From positions 434,001 to 498,000 of the forward strand of contig NC_082611.1 of the NCBI RefSeq assembly GCF_030936135.1: a DNA stretch of 64,000 bases, given 5' to 3'. The stretch comes from Gavia stellata (taxonomy: Eukaryota > Chordata > Aves > Gaviiformes > Gaviidae). This document shows, in pieces, positions 11,601 through 24,880 of this stretch. Each line of letters opens with the position of its first letter. Position 1 is the stretch's first letter. The notes beneath the pieces are model-generated. The model did not search any database. It was not told where the DNA came from and worked only from the letters and a program-made list of their open reading frames with translations. The position numbers were made by a program, and so were the translations under genes.

Positions 11601-13155
11601 CTCAGGGGTAAAGACATTTTCACATGGTGTATATGTGTACAGTGTTTGGCCACAGAAGGCCGTGATCTAATTGTGCTAGGAGTCATTGTCATGTAATAGT
11701 GATTGCGCAGAAAAAAAGAGGAACCTGAGGTAGTAAGAAAAGGTAGTTGCAATTTTCCATGCATGGCATTTAAACCTTCACTATTTTTTCTGTGTCTTTG
11801 CTAAGCACTGACTGTAGTTGTTGCCGTCTAGGATGCATAGACACTGCTCCATAGACTTTCCACCGTCTCTGTAGGCCGGCAAGAGACAAGGTATTCTTGT
11901 GCAAAGCCTGTTCTGCCAATGTGTTGTCAAATTGTTGGGAAGAAATTTCTTCTCTGGAACGGAAACCAGAGGACAGAGAAATTACCCAGTAGCTTGTTGA
12001 GGATGCAGAAATGATGCCACATTTGAAGCTCTCATGGTAGATATTGAAGCTCTTTTATTCATTTGTGAACAGAGTGACCAGGGCAGCAACAGCTGAAATT
12101 CTTTTTTCTCCTCTCTCCTCTTGAGTTGAGGGATACCTGGATCCTTTCCAGAGTCCCATTTTGGACTTTAGAAGCATGTGGGTACCTGCATCCCATATGC
12201 AGCCTCATTAGTTAAATACACAGCTTTCTACCTTCGATGCCCCCCTTGGGGAAGGTAACACAATATCACCATTATTCTCAGTTTTATAATAACTTTTAAA
12301 AATTAAATCAAATGTTTAGTAATAATAATAATATTGATTTTCAATGTAAGCCTGAAAAAATGAAAATAAGTTTAGAGCATTTTCAATATTGAATTTTCAT
12401 TATGGGTATTTCAGCTGCTTCCCTCTCAGTGAGGATTGTTCATTTGTTCCTACTGCTGTGTGCTTTGCACACTAAGACCTGGGCAGCTACTAAGTGGGAG
12501 AGTGCCACAGACGCTGAGCACGCGTTGTTCATTCTGATTCCTGCAGCAGGTTAAGGTTGAATAGTGAGTTAAAAAGCCAAGGCTGACACTGCTGCCTAAA
12601 AATTGTCGTATGTTTCAACTGTACTTGTTTTGGGGTAGAATGAGATCCGAGGCAGCATCTTTCAGGTGATAAAGTCCTGTGAGTCCTTTTGTTTTCACAT
12701 TGAGAAATGACTTTGGGACAAGTTTCCAGATGAAAGCAGCCAAAAAATTCCTGGGATTTTTCCATCATTTTTGTGATTCCTAAGCAGGGACAGCACCTTC
12801 TGCCACAGGAAAGGGCTCTGTGCTCTGCAGCAGGTTAATAGGCTCTTTTTTTCTTTGGAAATGCTGCAATTCCTTTCCTGTCTCAATAATCCTCAACCCT
12901 CAAGTGACAATGTGGGCTTGTTAGAGCCCTGTCCAGGAGAGCTGCTGTGTTCAGATCATAATCTGGCAGAGAGGTAGTGTCCCAAGCCAGAGCTTCTTGC
13001 CCACCCACCCCTCTCTCCGGATGATACATGCACGAGGATTGAGCATGAGGCGATGGGACAGGTATGACCTTGTGCTGGTTGTGCTTCTCATTTCAGTGAA
13101 TTCAAAGCAATCTGCATGAAGTGTTGGTTTGGAAATGTTAGTTTGGAAATGTATG
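8637..13155. other. Gene-free stretch, no recognised element
   Basis: Open frames reach 193 codons (10,251-10,832, minus) but show no domain, no repeats and no plausible splice context, and other frames overlap them. A low-complexity AAT run sits at 12,320-12,335. The sequence at 9,060-9,310 is AT-rich with several AAATAA units, which could act as poly(A) signals but have no gene attached. Confidence 0.55.
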
Positions 13156-13183
13156 TAACCCTAGGCACATACACCTAGGGTTA
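13156..13183. repeat. Perfect 10-bp inverted repeat with 8-nt loop
   Basis: TAACCCTAGG at 13,156-13,165 is the exact reverse complement of CCTAGGGTTA at 13,174-13,183, with CACATACA between them. Each arm includes a TAACCC/GGGTTA hexamer that equals one vertebrate telomere unit, but there is no tandem telomeric array. Just upstream, at about 13,124-13,150, the phrase GTTTGGAAATGT is present twice in tandem. Confidence 0.85.
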
Positions 13184-16100
13184 ATGTGTTATCAGTGTTA
13201 TACCAGCGAACTTTATTACATGCTGTTCAGATACACAAACATATTTTTATGAAAAATGCTCCCCATCAGTCCTTCTGTTTTATTTTAAACAACCCGACTC
13301 ATGAAGGGCAGCTGGTAATCTACATTAAAGCAAGACTGTGCTGTGCTATGTTGCCACTTGAATGCTTAAATACCCCAGAGGTTCTTTTGCAGATTTGCTC
13401 AGGTGACAGTGTCATCTTTACGTGCAGCTCTGAGGGTCTCTTGGCCAGCTCCAGAATGGGACGGAATGCACGCCAGACTCGATTACTAATTACCTGTGTT
13501 CTGAACTTACTCTGTTTGATGCTTGAATTAATCTGTTTTTAAAACTGAGATTAGACTTTGCAGATATCTCACTGATACGCAAATGTCAGGCTGGGAAGTA
13601 GCTTCACACCGAAGGAGAGCTTCTGTGAGGTGGTTGTTCCCAGCTGGAGCACAGGGTGTCCTGAACAGGCAACACTTGGTCTTGACAGGCTTGGGGCTTG
13701 ATACTGCCCTTTCAGAGAGATTCTGTCTTTGCTTAACCTCATTCCTAGTGCTTTCTGCTCTGTGTTGCTGTATTGCAGAATGAAGTGCCTGATTCAGTTC
13801 TAGATTAACTTGGTCTCTTCTTCACAATGTAGATTTACCAAGGATCTCTGCTGGGGAAATCAAATGGAGTGCCCTGGCAGGTGATAAAGACATCCAGGAA
13901 CATTTTGTGTCGTCTTGCTGAAGCATGTTAGGCCTCTTGTCACCAGCTAAAGATCAGGATGCTGCATTCAGCTCATTTGTTTTGGAAGTAAAATAGAATA
14001 CATGAACACTGCCAAGTGCTTTTCATGGTGCTGGGCTAGCTCCACAGTGAGCAGCCCCCCAGGCAAGAGTGGAGTTAGTATGATTTATACCAGCTGTGAA
14101 TCTAGTTCCCTGCACTCACTTTTTTTGTGCTGTGCACACTGGTAAGATGAGCAGTTGAGCTTTTGCTAGGGAGTATGTCAAACTTGCTAATTTTGCTCAG
14201 TCTTGGATCAGAAGAGCAGCAGTACTACCTAGAAGCTGGAACTGGAGAGTTCAATATTTTTGCCATCAGAACCCCATTAACTAGAAAGGGGATAAAGTGA
14301 TCTGTAAAGAAAGCTCTTGTTATGTCTGTCTTCTGTGCTGTTAGTTTGTCAGGCATTGACATTAGACAGTGTTCATACAGGAACAAGTTACACTTGTCTC
14401 TCCCTGTTTTGTGCCCCTGGGATGAAATGACAATACAGCACAGCTGGACTAACGGTGACACTGACAAGCTTTCTAGTTTGGTAGATTAAAGAAGAGGAAA
14501 GGAAAGGCATGTACAGTGATCATCTTAAAAGCAGTTGAGAAGGAGACGATATACTGGGAACACCAGAGTGTCCACTGGGGTCTCCAGGAGCTATGCAGAG
14601 CTCTGCCTTTGGAGGCCAACAAAGGAATTTCTGCCTGCCAGGGAAGAGGTTTGCCTTGGTCAGGTCCTGCATAGAGTTCTGGTTCCACTTCTTTGCATCA
14701 ATTCATGTTTTCTTCCAGATAGTTGACTACATCCAATGTCTTTGGGAGCAATTTTTATAGCCTGTTTGCACAGCAGGGCTCAGCTCCTGAATTACTGGCA
14801 GCTGCCTAAGTCACCAGGGGCCTGGAGAGGAGAGGTTCTGCAGCCATCAGAGCAGGTCAGGACCACATCAGCAGGGCAACCACATGCACCTCCTAAGAGG
14901 TAGAGGTAGTAAAGGCCATGGCTCTGATCATAATGGCTGGGTACGGCTGGGAGGCAAGATGAGGCTGTCCAGCCAGTGAACAGTGAATGTCTTTGCTATG
15001 TGTAATTGGCTTGTGGCTCCAAAGAGCCTCTTCTCTTCCCTAACTGCTGATGCTCTCATCTGCCCTCGACTCCTGATCCTTGCGTCTTGCTCTTGCTAGC
15101 CTTCTGCTTTTGTTCTCTTTTTCAGCTAATCACTCTCTGTCTTCTGTCTCTTGATCCCACTATGTAAAACACCGGCTGTACGTAATAAAATCAATGAAAT
15201 TTCTACTCAGACATGACACGTCAGACCAACCAGTGGAGTCTGAGCAAGGCAAAGGCACCCTATAATTAACACCTCTTACGGCAGTGCAGAAAGGTTGTCT
15301 CATTGCACAGAGGCACAAGGGCATGCCCCATCCAGACACGCTGTCTCCCTGTCACTTGGCTTGACTTGGAGGAGCCAGAGTTTTTGTTGGTTGCATGTCT
15401 GTCTTTGTAAGGAGATGCAGGGTAACAACTTTAGCTTGGTGTCAGCTGGCTGTTTTAAGCCAAACTAGACTGCAGGCTACTTCCAGGTGTCCTTGGGAAG
15501 AGGCTGAGTTTAGACGCTTAAGCTGTCCACTTGATGAATGAAAATGAATCTTTGCACACCAAAATTATTCTGATACAGAAGCTCTGAGAATTTATTAACC
15601 ATTAACATTCATGTGCAATCAAAACATAACTTTTTTCCTACTAGTTCACAGTTGTTAAATTTGACTTTCCAGAAATGGTTGCCAGTAGCATAATTGAACA
15701 GTTAACTAAATGTATTAATGCAGTTTGGTTCAGTGTAATTAGAGACCTATAAAGTACATTTGCACATTTTCAGCTTTGTAATATTACCTAGGCTGCTGGA
15801 GTATGGAGACCAGGGCTAAACCTCCCGGCGCTCTTATAACAAACCAAGGAATCACACCTGTTTTGCCAGGGTTGGTGGGGCAAGTTATGCTTTAACATAG
15901 CAAATAAAGTACTGAATGATTTAAGCTGTGCAGGTTCCAACCACTTTGTAATCCATGTTGGTGAACTGTTGGTTGGTTTAGAAGATGAACCCCACTGTGG
16001 GCTGAACTCATGGTTGGTGCAAGCACTGGGCACTCCCAGAGTGCCGAGTTGGCTGAAGTTGTGCCTGGCTGTGGCAGTGACGCGGAGCCAGTTTTGCATT

Positions 16101-18015
16101 GGAAGTAACTAGGCAGCAAGTTGCATGGCTGCCTCGCATTTGTTCCCCCAGCAGGGACTCAGCTTCCCCAGTCAGCTGTGGTGTTTTCCTGCAGCCTGTT
16201 AAATGTGGTTGGTTTACACTGCACTTCCCCTGCAAGAGTAGAAGAGCTCTAGGTATATTCTGATGATAAACATACATTCAGGCTACCGCAGCAAATGAGA
16301 CCACAGGAACTGTGAGCATTGTTAGTTTTCCTTATCTTGTAATTCAGCTGAAACTTGAAAAAAGAGTTAGTGTTTGTTATGGGGCTGGGTCTGCCTGCAC
16401 GGTCAGTGCTCTGTGGAACCTCGGACATGGCACATCCACCCAGTGTCTGTGGCGGGGGGATGCAAGGGCTGTTTAGTTAGTGGGCCAGTTAGTTATCTGG
16501 TTGGCCCTGACTGGTTGTTACTGTCTCAGGGGTAAGAAATACTCCCAGACTTGTGAGCAGATGAGCACTTCTGCTGTGAGACTGTGTGGGAGGGACAGAG
16601 GATAACAGGGCTTAGGTGGAAGAGGTGACTGCATTTCTGCTTTTCAGACTCAGCCTGCTAAAACTGGCTGACTTTTACATGAGATGCTTTTACAGCAGTA
16701 GGGTCTCTCCCTGAGACACCAGGCTGAGGAATGTGGTGTGGCTTGGCAGCAAGCGTCTGCCTGGCGGGGCTGGAGGTCCCTCTCCAGAAGATGTTTCAGC
16801 ACAGCCAGGGGCTCTGCACAGAGGCTATGCACAGGAATCTGGTGGAGGAGGCTCTCTGGCTTTTCCTCTGCAGGTGTGTGTCACAGTAACTGCTTCCCAA
16901 AGTGTAGTTTTATCTTCATCTCCATGAAAAACATCTACTCCTGCCACAACTCGCATGGAAGAGCAAACCATCCCCAAGGGATCTGTGGGAGACTGGCCTC
17001 GCAGCCACAACTGCACAGTAGGTGTCCAGGCTGCTAGTGTACCCTACCCATGCCCACTGGGGCAGCAGTATGCACCTCTCTGCGAGACATAATTCTGCAC
17101 AGTCTAATCAAGGTACTGGAGAAGGTGTTCATTAAAGCGTTCCCTTCTCAGTGACTTCTCCAATGCAAATCTGTCAGACTGCTCCCTGCCTAGAGATGTT
17201 CATGCTTGGAAACGCAGCTTTCTGCACTGTGTGGTACTGGCCTGACAGATTGTCCTGAACTCCTCTGCTACTTGTGCATCACAATCTTTTGGGACTCCAA
17301 CTTTCTCCCTCTGCCTCCTCCACCAGAAAGATTCTCCAGGGTCTGTTTCCTCTGTCGTAATCCAGTGGCTGCTTCTTTCTCTCCAGGCATGCTGCCATTG
17401 ACCATTTTGGCTTTTGTTGTTGTGAAGATGGTCCCCAAAAAGCTGAAGAAGCAGACAAAGAGTAAGAACAGTTTCCAGGAGAACAGAATTGAACTTTTTG
17501 ATGAAATTCGTGAGAAGCCTTGACTCCACTGCAGCATACCAAAGGCAGGTCAAGGCATCTTTTAAACTTTACAAACATGACATTTGTTTCTCCAAGGCTA
17601 AACCCACACCCCAAATTTATGCACAAGTAGCAAACTTCTCTGGGGATTTTCACTTTCTCCCCATGCCCATGTTTCTGTGCATCTGTGCAGGACAGGCAGT
17701 TCTGGTTAAATGTCAATGTGTGAATGCAACTAGACCAACAGATATGCTGTTTGACTCACACTGCTTTGCAGCCCTCATGAAAAACCCTCATGACAATGCC
17801 CCAATTAACAATCAATCTATCCAGCCCCAGGTTTCATGACAGGGCAGTGGAGAGATCTGGGGAGCTTCCAGCTGTTCTGCTTAGCCAGGTCTGAAAACCA
17901 TGGTTTGAATGAACACCAGGTTCCTGAATGCCAGTGACACGCTGCACAGATAAAATTACTCAGAGCCCTAGGTGGAGGAGTTGCCTGAAATGCGCCATGT
18001 GGCTGAGTTCAGGGT
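13184..18015. other. Gene-free stretch, no recognised element
   Basis: No domain-bearing frame was found. The frame at 17,206-17,523 (plus) includes a basic, lysine-rich run near its C-terminal end (MVPKKLKKQTKSKNSFQEN). A pyrimidine tract ending in CAG lies at about 17,366-17,387, which superficially looks like a splice acceptor. A longer frame on the opposite strand overlaps it and I recognise no homologue, so I do not call an exon. AT-rich sequence at 15,540-15,790 contains no clear element. Confidence 0.55.
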
Positions 18016-18150
18016 CAAGCATCAAGAGCAGATGGTCAGAATGTGGCATCTGGAGACCCAGGGCTCAATTTCCTAGAGCTGTTCTCCATGCACGGAGACC
18101 AGAGCACACATTGCATCACTTTCCTGCTCTCTGAGCCCTTGCATTCATCA
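18016..18150 (+). mobile_element. Possible MIR-like SINE relic
   Basis: The block order resembles an old CORE-SINE: an 'agagcagatgg' tRNA-like start, 'tggagacccagggctcaattt' like the B-box side, then 'catcactttcctgctctctgagccc' in place of 'gtcacttaacctctctgagcc', and a final 'tcatc'. Each block is diverged and one internal segment does not fit, so this call is tentative. Confidence 0.35.
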
Positions 18151-20989
18151 TAGTCAGTGCCTCACTGAAGGTTAAAAGATGTCATCTTACAGTGTTTCAG
18201 AGGCTTACTCTTTACCAACAGGAAATTTCCAGCCTTGGGGTGGGCTGGTTGCCTCCCTCTTCTGTTAGCTGTAGACTTACAAAGAGGTGTTCATATTTTA
18301 AATATGGTGCAATGACATCAATAGTAATAATTATTGCATGCATCAAAGCTTTGGAGATTAGCCACGGATCATGCATCTAAATGGCAAATGGTTATAATAG
18401 CTCCATACGTGAAACATCAAAGTCTGAGGAAACGTTGCTCTGTTATAAAAAATACATCAGAATGATCATTCCACTCCAAGCAAAGTGCAGAACTGTAGAC
18501 GTGCATGGAACAAATGCAACACATTTCATACTCATTTGGGTGTTTCAAGTATGGGAAAAATTGATTCCACAGCTCCAATTACCAATCCACATCAAGTGAA
18601 GACTGTATTGAAATTATGAGATTTCACACAATATTAGGCTTAAGTTGACTCCTCCTTGTGAAAATGTATTTATAATTAGGGCCTAGAAAAGCAAGAAGCA
18701 GTATTTGAGGTTTTAATTTTTTATATGCTCCCTGGCAGAGAGAGAAGTGGCTGAGATTGCATAAAATTCTTCAAACCATGATGTTTCAAGTATCCTTTTG
18801 CTGAATTGATATGGCTTTCTTGTAGATTAAAGGAACTGCATTGTTGTTTTCTTTATTAGGAGAAAAGTATTCCAAACTGAGAAAAGCTCAGGCTTTCTCT
18901 ACTGAGCCTGGGGACAGCTGCTGGAATAAAAAAATGCAAAACAGTCCCTAGAACAACAGAACCTCTGAACTCAGCAACTGAAATTCCCAATTACAGACGT
19001 GCTGCTGTTTCTCCTCCCTCATCACAGCTGTTTAGCTTGATCACTCCCCCAACCCCAGTGGGACGAACAGTGTGAAGGATGCAGTGCCATGCATGCTCCG
19101 GCAGCCAAATCAAAGGCCCAGCCAAGTCTGTGCCTCAGCTACGAGTCTGGAGGAAATCAGAGACCCTCATTAAAGTTTCAGAAAAACCTAACTGGCATGA
19201 GGACAGCATTCAAAAATGTATTTGGGGAAAACAAATATTGTTTTAACTCTATTAATAATTGATGCGTTGCCAGCAGAGATCCTCATAGCATTAAGGGAAT
19301 TGAAAATTAAAGGCACAAAGACACTACTTTAAGAAAACATCTTGATAAATAATTAATATGGCATAGGTCTACTGGAATCTGAAGAGTGTAGGTTTTAGCT
19401 TGTCATGTCAAACCTATGCTTTCTAATACCACAGTTTCTTCCAGAATGAGAGCATGGTCATTTTCATTTTATATTGACAATAGCTCTAGTTGTTTATGCT
19501 GCTCAGCTGGAATAATTTACTGGCTTCTCTGCCAGTTGCTTGGGCTGAGCCCCTAGGATCCTAAGTAGCGCATACCCAAAGATCATGGCTTTCTTAAATC
19601 AAGAGGGAAAAAAGACGGATGATTATTTAGAAGACAGACGAGAACATGTCTGTTTCAGGGAAACTACTGTTTGTCAGGGTCAGGCTGGATCAGAAGAAGA
19701 AACCCTGGCAATGCCTGTTTAGCAATATGATGTATAAATAGCTGGGAGAGGTGTCTCGGGATGTGTAACACCCAGGCACAAGCTACTGCTTTAGTTTGTA
19801 TGTCTCTAGAGAGATGCATTTTCAATGGTGAGGCCAATCTCGGGGACTACACTGAATAATTCAGTGGCTGGCACTTCCGCTGTGCATTCTATCTGATGGG
19901 GATCTAAAGGACAAGAAAAGAGCAACCCAGCATTCCACAGAATACACGACTAAAGAAAGGCTGGACATAGAATGTGCTAAAGGAAGTAAATACGGAATTT
20001 CAGCATTTGCCTTCAAACCAGCTCTCTACCACCGCTGTGAGCAGAGCCTGTGAGAAGCAGCATTCAGAGACGTGGCTGAAGAGTTGAGCTGATGCATGGT
20101 TCCTACGTGGAGAGACACCATAGTTTCAAAACAGAATACTGAGCACCGTGTTAACTAATAGAGCTTCTGCCATCTCTGAAAACCTGTGTGTTGCTGAAGG
20201 GCGTACAAGCTCTTTAAAGTCCCGATTTATTCCAGTCCACTCCTATCTTTTAGGTTGTTATAATGAAGCAGCTAGTAAGTCAGGCATAATTGCTGGCAGG
20301 CATTCAAATTTAAGAAACTGCACAAGAGCATCCACAGAACTATATTTATCATTTCATTCCTTTAAATAAAGCAAAAGTGAATGCTGCTGCTTCATTACAA
20401 ATGTCTCAGTGCTTTACATGCAAAAGGTTTGTTGAGATTGATGGAATTCATAAACACCCCTTATTTACTACAGCAAAGTTAATAATTAAGCAGAAGAGAG
20501 AATATCCATGAATGCTGTTATAAAAATAATTCTTGCCCTAGTTCCAAGCAAAAAGCCCATGTAAATTAGTGATTGAGAACATAAGGGTAATCCACTAGAA
20601 CTATAAAGGGGGGTTCATTTTTTCCATTCTGGATAAAGTAAATACAGTGGTCAGACATTAGTGAGTGCAAAATTATCCAGACTGCAGCTGAGCGTGTTCT
20701 GTCTCAGGTAGACGCCCCTTGCACCATCTGCCAGTACACGGACCGCATTCATTGCATCTGCCCCGTGCTAAGCGAGAGCTCACCGTTCCTGCCTGCTGCT
20801 GTGACCACCAGCAGCAAAGTCAGGCCCTTGCTGAAACCGGAACGTAAAGCATGTGGGCTGGCACCCACTGGGAAGGTTGGGCCTGACATGCCGGAGAAAG
20901 GGTTGTGGAAAATCACCTCTTGCCCATAGTCAGAGAAGCGGATTCCCTTGAAGAAGAATCCTTTGGTTTCAGGGCCGTTATTTCCTCTT
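18151..20989. other. AT-rich gene-free stretch
   Basis: This is the most AT-rich part of the left half. It contains homeodomain-like TAAT cores in clusters at about 19,240-19,360 and 20,440-20,590, and a TATAAATAG sequence at 19,733-19,741. It shows no simple repeats and no recognised transposon. A stretch of this composition without transposon sequence could be conserved non-coding DNA, but conservation cannot be judged from one sequence. Confidence 0.5.
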
Positions 20990-21300
20990 GATTGCATCGC
21001 CGTTCTCTCTCCAGTACGGCTCCCCCGGCCCCTGTTGGGGCTCAGATGGGAAAACGGGCAGCACCTCGGTTACAGCACAGCAACGGGGAGGCCACAGGGA
21101 AGAGCCACGCGCAGCCGGCTGCGGTGCTCAGGATGGGCGGTGGGCGCCGTGTGGGAGGGCTGCTTGGGACCTCTTCCAGCTGAGCACCTTGAAGACCAGA
21201 GCTGCTGCCCTGCAGGAAGAGGCTGGCTGCAAGGCTGTGCCGTCCCGTAGGCGTGCCTCCCCATCCCGCGGCTGCCGCTGAGCTGTTCCGCAGTTCTTCC
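20990..21300. promoter_or_regulatory. CpG-rich block, small CpG-island candidate
   Basis: I count about 20 CpG dinucleotides by eye between 21,001 and 21,300 in sequence of roughly 60-65% GC, well above the neighbouring DNA. Several overlapping open frames on both strands here (up to 161 codons) follow from the lack of AT-rich stop codons and are not taken as genes. The sequence that follows, to about 21,480, is strongly pyrimidine-rich on the plus strand. No TATA box or exon could be tied to it. Confidence 0.45.
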
Positions 21301-24300
21301 CTGTGTCCTTGCCTGTGGCTCTCTGTTCTCCTGCTTCCACTCCCGCCCTGCTCTGTACCCTCTGCCCTGCATTCCTCCACCTCTCTCCCTGCTCCTGCCT
21401 GGCACTGCCTGCCCCACCTCCCAGCCTTGCTTCTGCTGCGTCCCTCCCTCTTGCTGCTTTGCTTTCCTGGTGTAGAGGCCTTCTGTACGTCCTGCTGCTG
21501 GCTGGCAGGATGAGCCTCCATGCCTGCCAGACAGCCCTATCGTTATTTAAAGATGCTGACTCTGGGATCCTCATCCCCGTCAGGCAAAACTGAGAGTCTG
21601 TCTGATTTAACAAAGCAGGGAAACAAGCCAGTCAGAGTTATCTCGATCTGAAGCATATTCTAGGAGTGATTAGCTGCCTAAACTTACACTGTAATTATCC
21701 GTGCTGAGTGGCTTCTGCACATCATTGCCCATTTTTCTGAGTGTTTTTATTTCAGTTGATAATAGAAAATGAATAAAGCCTTAGTTCCACTCTGCTTTTG
21801 ACACTTGTGCCAGAAAATATCTGAAGAGGAACATTTTTGTGTTCACAATATTTAGATTAATATTTAATTTGCTGGCACCCAGCAAGCTGATTAGTTTTCC
21901 TCTGATATGGCTCAACTTTGTAATTACAGAAACTGGCTCCTCCTGGTTTGTGCCTGGGGTAAGAGGCTCAGAGACCATCCTGACATCACTGTGACCACCA
22001 TTTCACCAGGCTGACACACTGCGAGGTTAGCATCATCTGAAATCTCTGCTCCTGGAAAGAGGTACAGACTGGGACCTGCTCCATATCTTCTGAGGACAGA
22101 GATGATCTGTCCTTGGTTGCATTTAAACTGAAGGCAAAGAGAGTGGAAACAAGATGCAGCCCTGTCAAGTCTCAAGGAATGCATGATATTTGCCTGCTGC
22201 TGCAAACGAAGCCTTCCTTGGTGACAGAGGCAGAGACAACAGGTAAACTCGCATCCTTTGTTCCTAGGACCACGCTCCCAATGCTTCCTTCACAAATGGG
22301 ACTACCACCTGTGACTCAGTCGTCCAAGTGATTAAGCCTTCCCTATTTGCTCAGAGAGCAACTATGGTTCAGAATCAAATTCACCCTTTAGAATTAACCC
22401 ATCTGTAATGTCCATTAAGTCTGGATTCTCCTGACCATTTATGCAAAGAAACTTCTTGTCTTAGTGCCATATTCATCTTGCACTGTCAGTTTTACCCAAG
22501 TCCTAAGCACTCAGTAATAGCAAGACTGTCAGGGTGTTAGTTATTCATTAGTTTTCACTCACTTGAAGAATATATCGTTGTCATAATATGGCACATTGCA
22601 CTGGGAACAAACTCCCCATGCGGACAGGGATTAGAGCCATTTTTCAAATGCTGCTGACTGTTAATTTGTACACTGTTTGAAGGGAAAAGGTCTTGTTAGA
22701 ACTCCATTTTGAACATTACTTTGGCAGAGCATAGTGGGCAGTTTTCACATCCTCTCTGATAGCTAGGGGACAAACGGGTGCTGGTAACAGGGATACAGAG
22801 CACTAACCCTTGTGGCAGTATGTGCCCAGCGCCGCATACACGGTTCTTGTTCGTGCACTCAAAGCTAATCAGGTGACCCTCATCAAAATCCACTTGTTCA
22901 GCAGCTGACTCTACAATAGCTGGTGGCTGCTCAGCCTCCATCCCTCATCATTGTCCTCCAGAACTGTCTGCCAAAATTTGATCAATGAGAAGTTCAGATA
23001 TTTTGTTTAGCTGCAGTACAATCCCGGCTGGGTGAGAAAAGCACCAGGCTAGTGCCACAATGAACTGAGCACTGTTAGTAGCCAGTCCATGGGCAGCTGC
23101 TCTGCTCAGGAGAGGGATGGGAGATAAGAGAGATAAATCTGGTAAAACTGGGGAGGAAAAGTTGTTCTTATATGAAAAAGGTGAAGATAGCCACAAGTCT
23201 GCAGGTTGGTGTGGAGGGAACATATTGGTGGTGAGAAGGGGGGACCATTTCACGCCAGCTATAAGGTTCCTGTTGTGTCCCCACCACTGAGGAGTGCTGG
23301 GACGAGGACCTTCTGCAGTAATGTTCTTGCTGAGACGCAGTGCACCTCAATTCCGCATGTGCAAAGCGCGAAGCGGGAGGTGTGCTGTGCCCGTGCAGAG
23401 CTGGCTTCTTCTGGAGTTTGGAGAAAGCGGGTCAGGCAGCACACTCTGGTCTGTCACCCCATGTCTCCTCGGGCCAGAGGACTGTTTTCTTCAAGGGTGG
23501 CTTAACGATGGAAAGGAGAATTGATTAACATTCAGAACTGCTCTATTATTGAACAACTAGAGCAGATCTTCTTTGTATTAAAAATGGGTCATCTGGGAGA
23601 GGGGAAGAAGTAGGGCTGTATGTCTGAGCCAGGGCACTTGCTATTCTCAGCTCTTCCGAGTTACCTTTCATCCTCTGAACAGCTGCCCACAGAGAGCTCT
23701 GGGAAGGAGGATGGCAAATACTGGAGGTCACAGTCCAGCTGCCAGCTCCCATGAGCCGAGTGTCCTGTTTGCTTCTAGACCAAAGCAGCAAGTGGAACAG
23801 CCGCTGCTGATGGGGTGTCCTGAGCTGTGACATGTCTCTGGACTTCCCTCACGAAAGGCAGAAAAATAAAAAAGGAAAATTAATCTCTCAGGGGCAAACA
23901 AATCAAACCGTCAACATCTGCTACAGCTCGTAGCCTGCTTAAACACAGGTCTGGACTAGAACATTTGTTGTGACCCATGCTCTTCCCAGATTCATCTTAT
24001 GAACTGGAAGAAGCAATTTGTCTGCCCACGTGCCCTGCAGTACTGATACTTGTTAAATCCACATGCTTCGAAAGCCCTAGAATTGAACTACTGGATATGT
24101 GGAGAGAAAAGCAAATAAAGCCAGGCATTATATGTTCGTTTCATCTAGATAATATTCTGATAAGGCCTGATTTATTACATTTATGTCTTAAGGCCAGGCA
24201 AGCCTCATGGGGTCTCACCTTCGTCCCAGTGATGAAGTACAATGAGGCGGCAGGAGAAGAGTTTGAGAAAGGAGAGCCAGAAATCCTGTTTGCCCGTGGA

Positions 24301-24838
24301 GGTCTCCCAGTGCTTCCTTTCCAAGCTTTCCAATACACACAGTGCTGTCTAGTTCATCGGTTAGCTGGCACATCAGCTGTCGCTCTGTGTCCCGGTGCCG
24401 GGCTCATGCACGCTGCCTGCGGCACGGCTGCAGTCAGGACTGCTGCCTTGGCTCCGGGTGCCAGCGCCCCCAGGGCGTGGTGCCCACGGCTGCCCAGGGC
24501 GGCCGTAGCACTCACCCTCCAACCCTCCTTCTTTGACAAATTATTATGGTAAGAAAGCCCAAGCTGAAACCAAGTTATCAGTGACAAGAACAATATGAGT
24601 ATCACCTGTGAACTGGGGATAAAAAATAAGGGAAGACAAACACTAGGCACACAGAGGGTTATTAAACCCACAATACCTAGGGATATTTCTAAATGAAAAA
24701 AATAATCTTCACACTGAAGTTGCAAAATGATGCATCTCAGTGTATTAATTCTGCCCAAATTAGCAGTGCCTAAAGAACTGCTGACATTATCTGCTAGCTT
24801 CGGGGAGTCTGGTGGGTTGAGCAGAGCAACAGAACTTT
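21301..24838. other. Gene-free stretch with pyrimidine-rich start
   Basis: About 21,290-21,480 is C/T-rich on the plus strand and explains the overlapping proline- and serine-rich frames there. The rest is ordinary unique-looking sequence. The frame at 23,977-24,552 (plus, 191 codons) is long for the region, but it ends in alanine-rich GC sequence and no family was recognised. Confidence 0.5.
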
Positions 24839-24880
24839 GGTCTCCCCGTTCAGTCTTTTGGTCTCCCCATTCAGTCTTCG
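24839..24880. repeat. 21-bp tandem duplication
   Basis: A 21-bp unit beginning GGTCTCCCC occurs twice head to tail, at 24,839-24,859 and 24,860-24,880, with about three differences between the copies. Because 21 is a multiple of three, the duplication keeps reading frames open and yields the repeated WGDQKTE / RGDQ residues in the minus-strand frame at 24,354-24,950. It is a simple local duplication. Confidence 0.85.

Noticed and set aside
11722..11745. TGAGGTAGTA, the let-7 seed region
   Set aside because: The rest of let-7 does not follow and no hairpin partner was found.
17206..17523. Possible exon with a lysine-rich end preceded by a pyrimidine tract and CAG
   Set aside because: The pyrimidine tract is within the frame, no donor site or homologue was recognised, and a longer frame on the other strand overlaps it.
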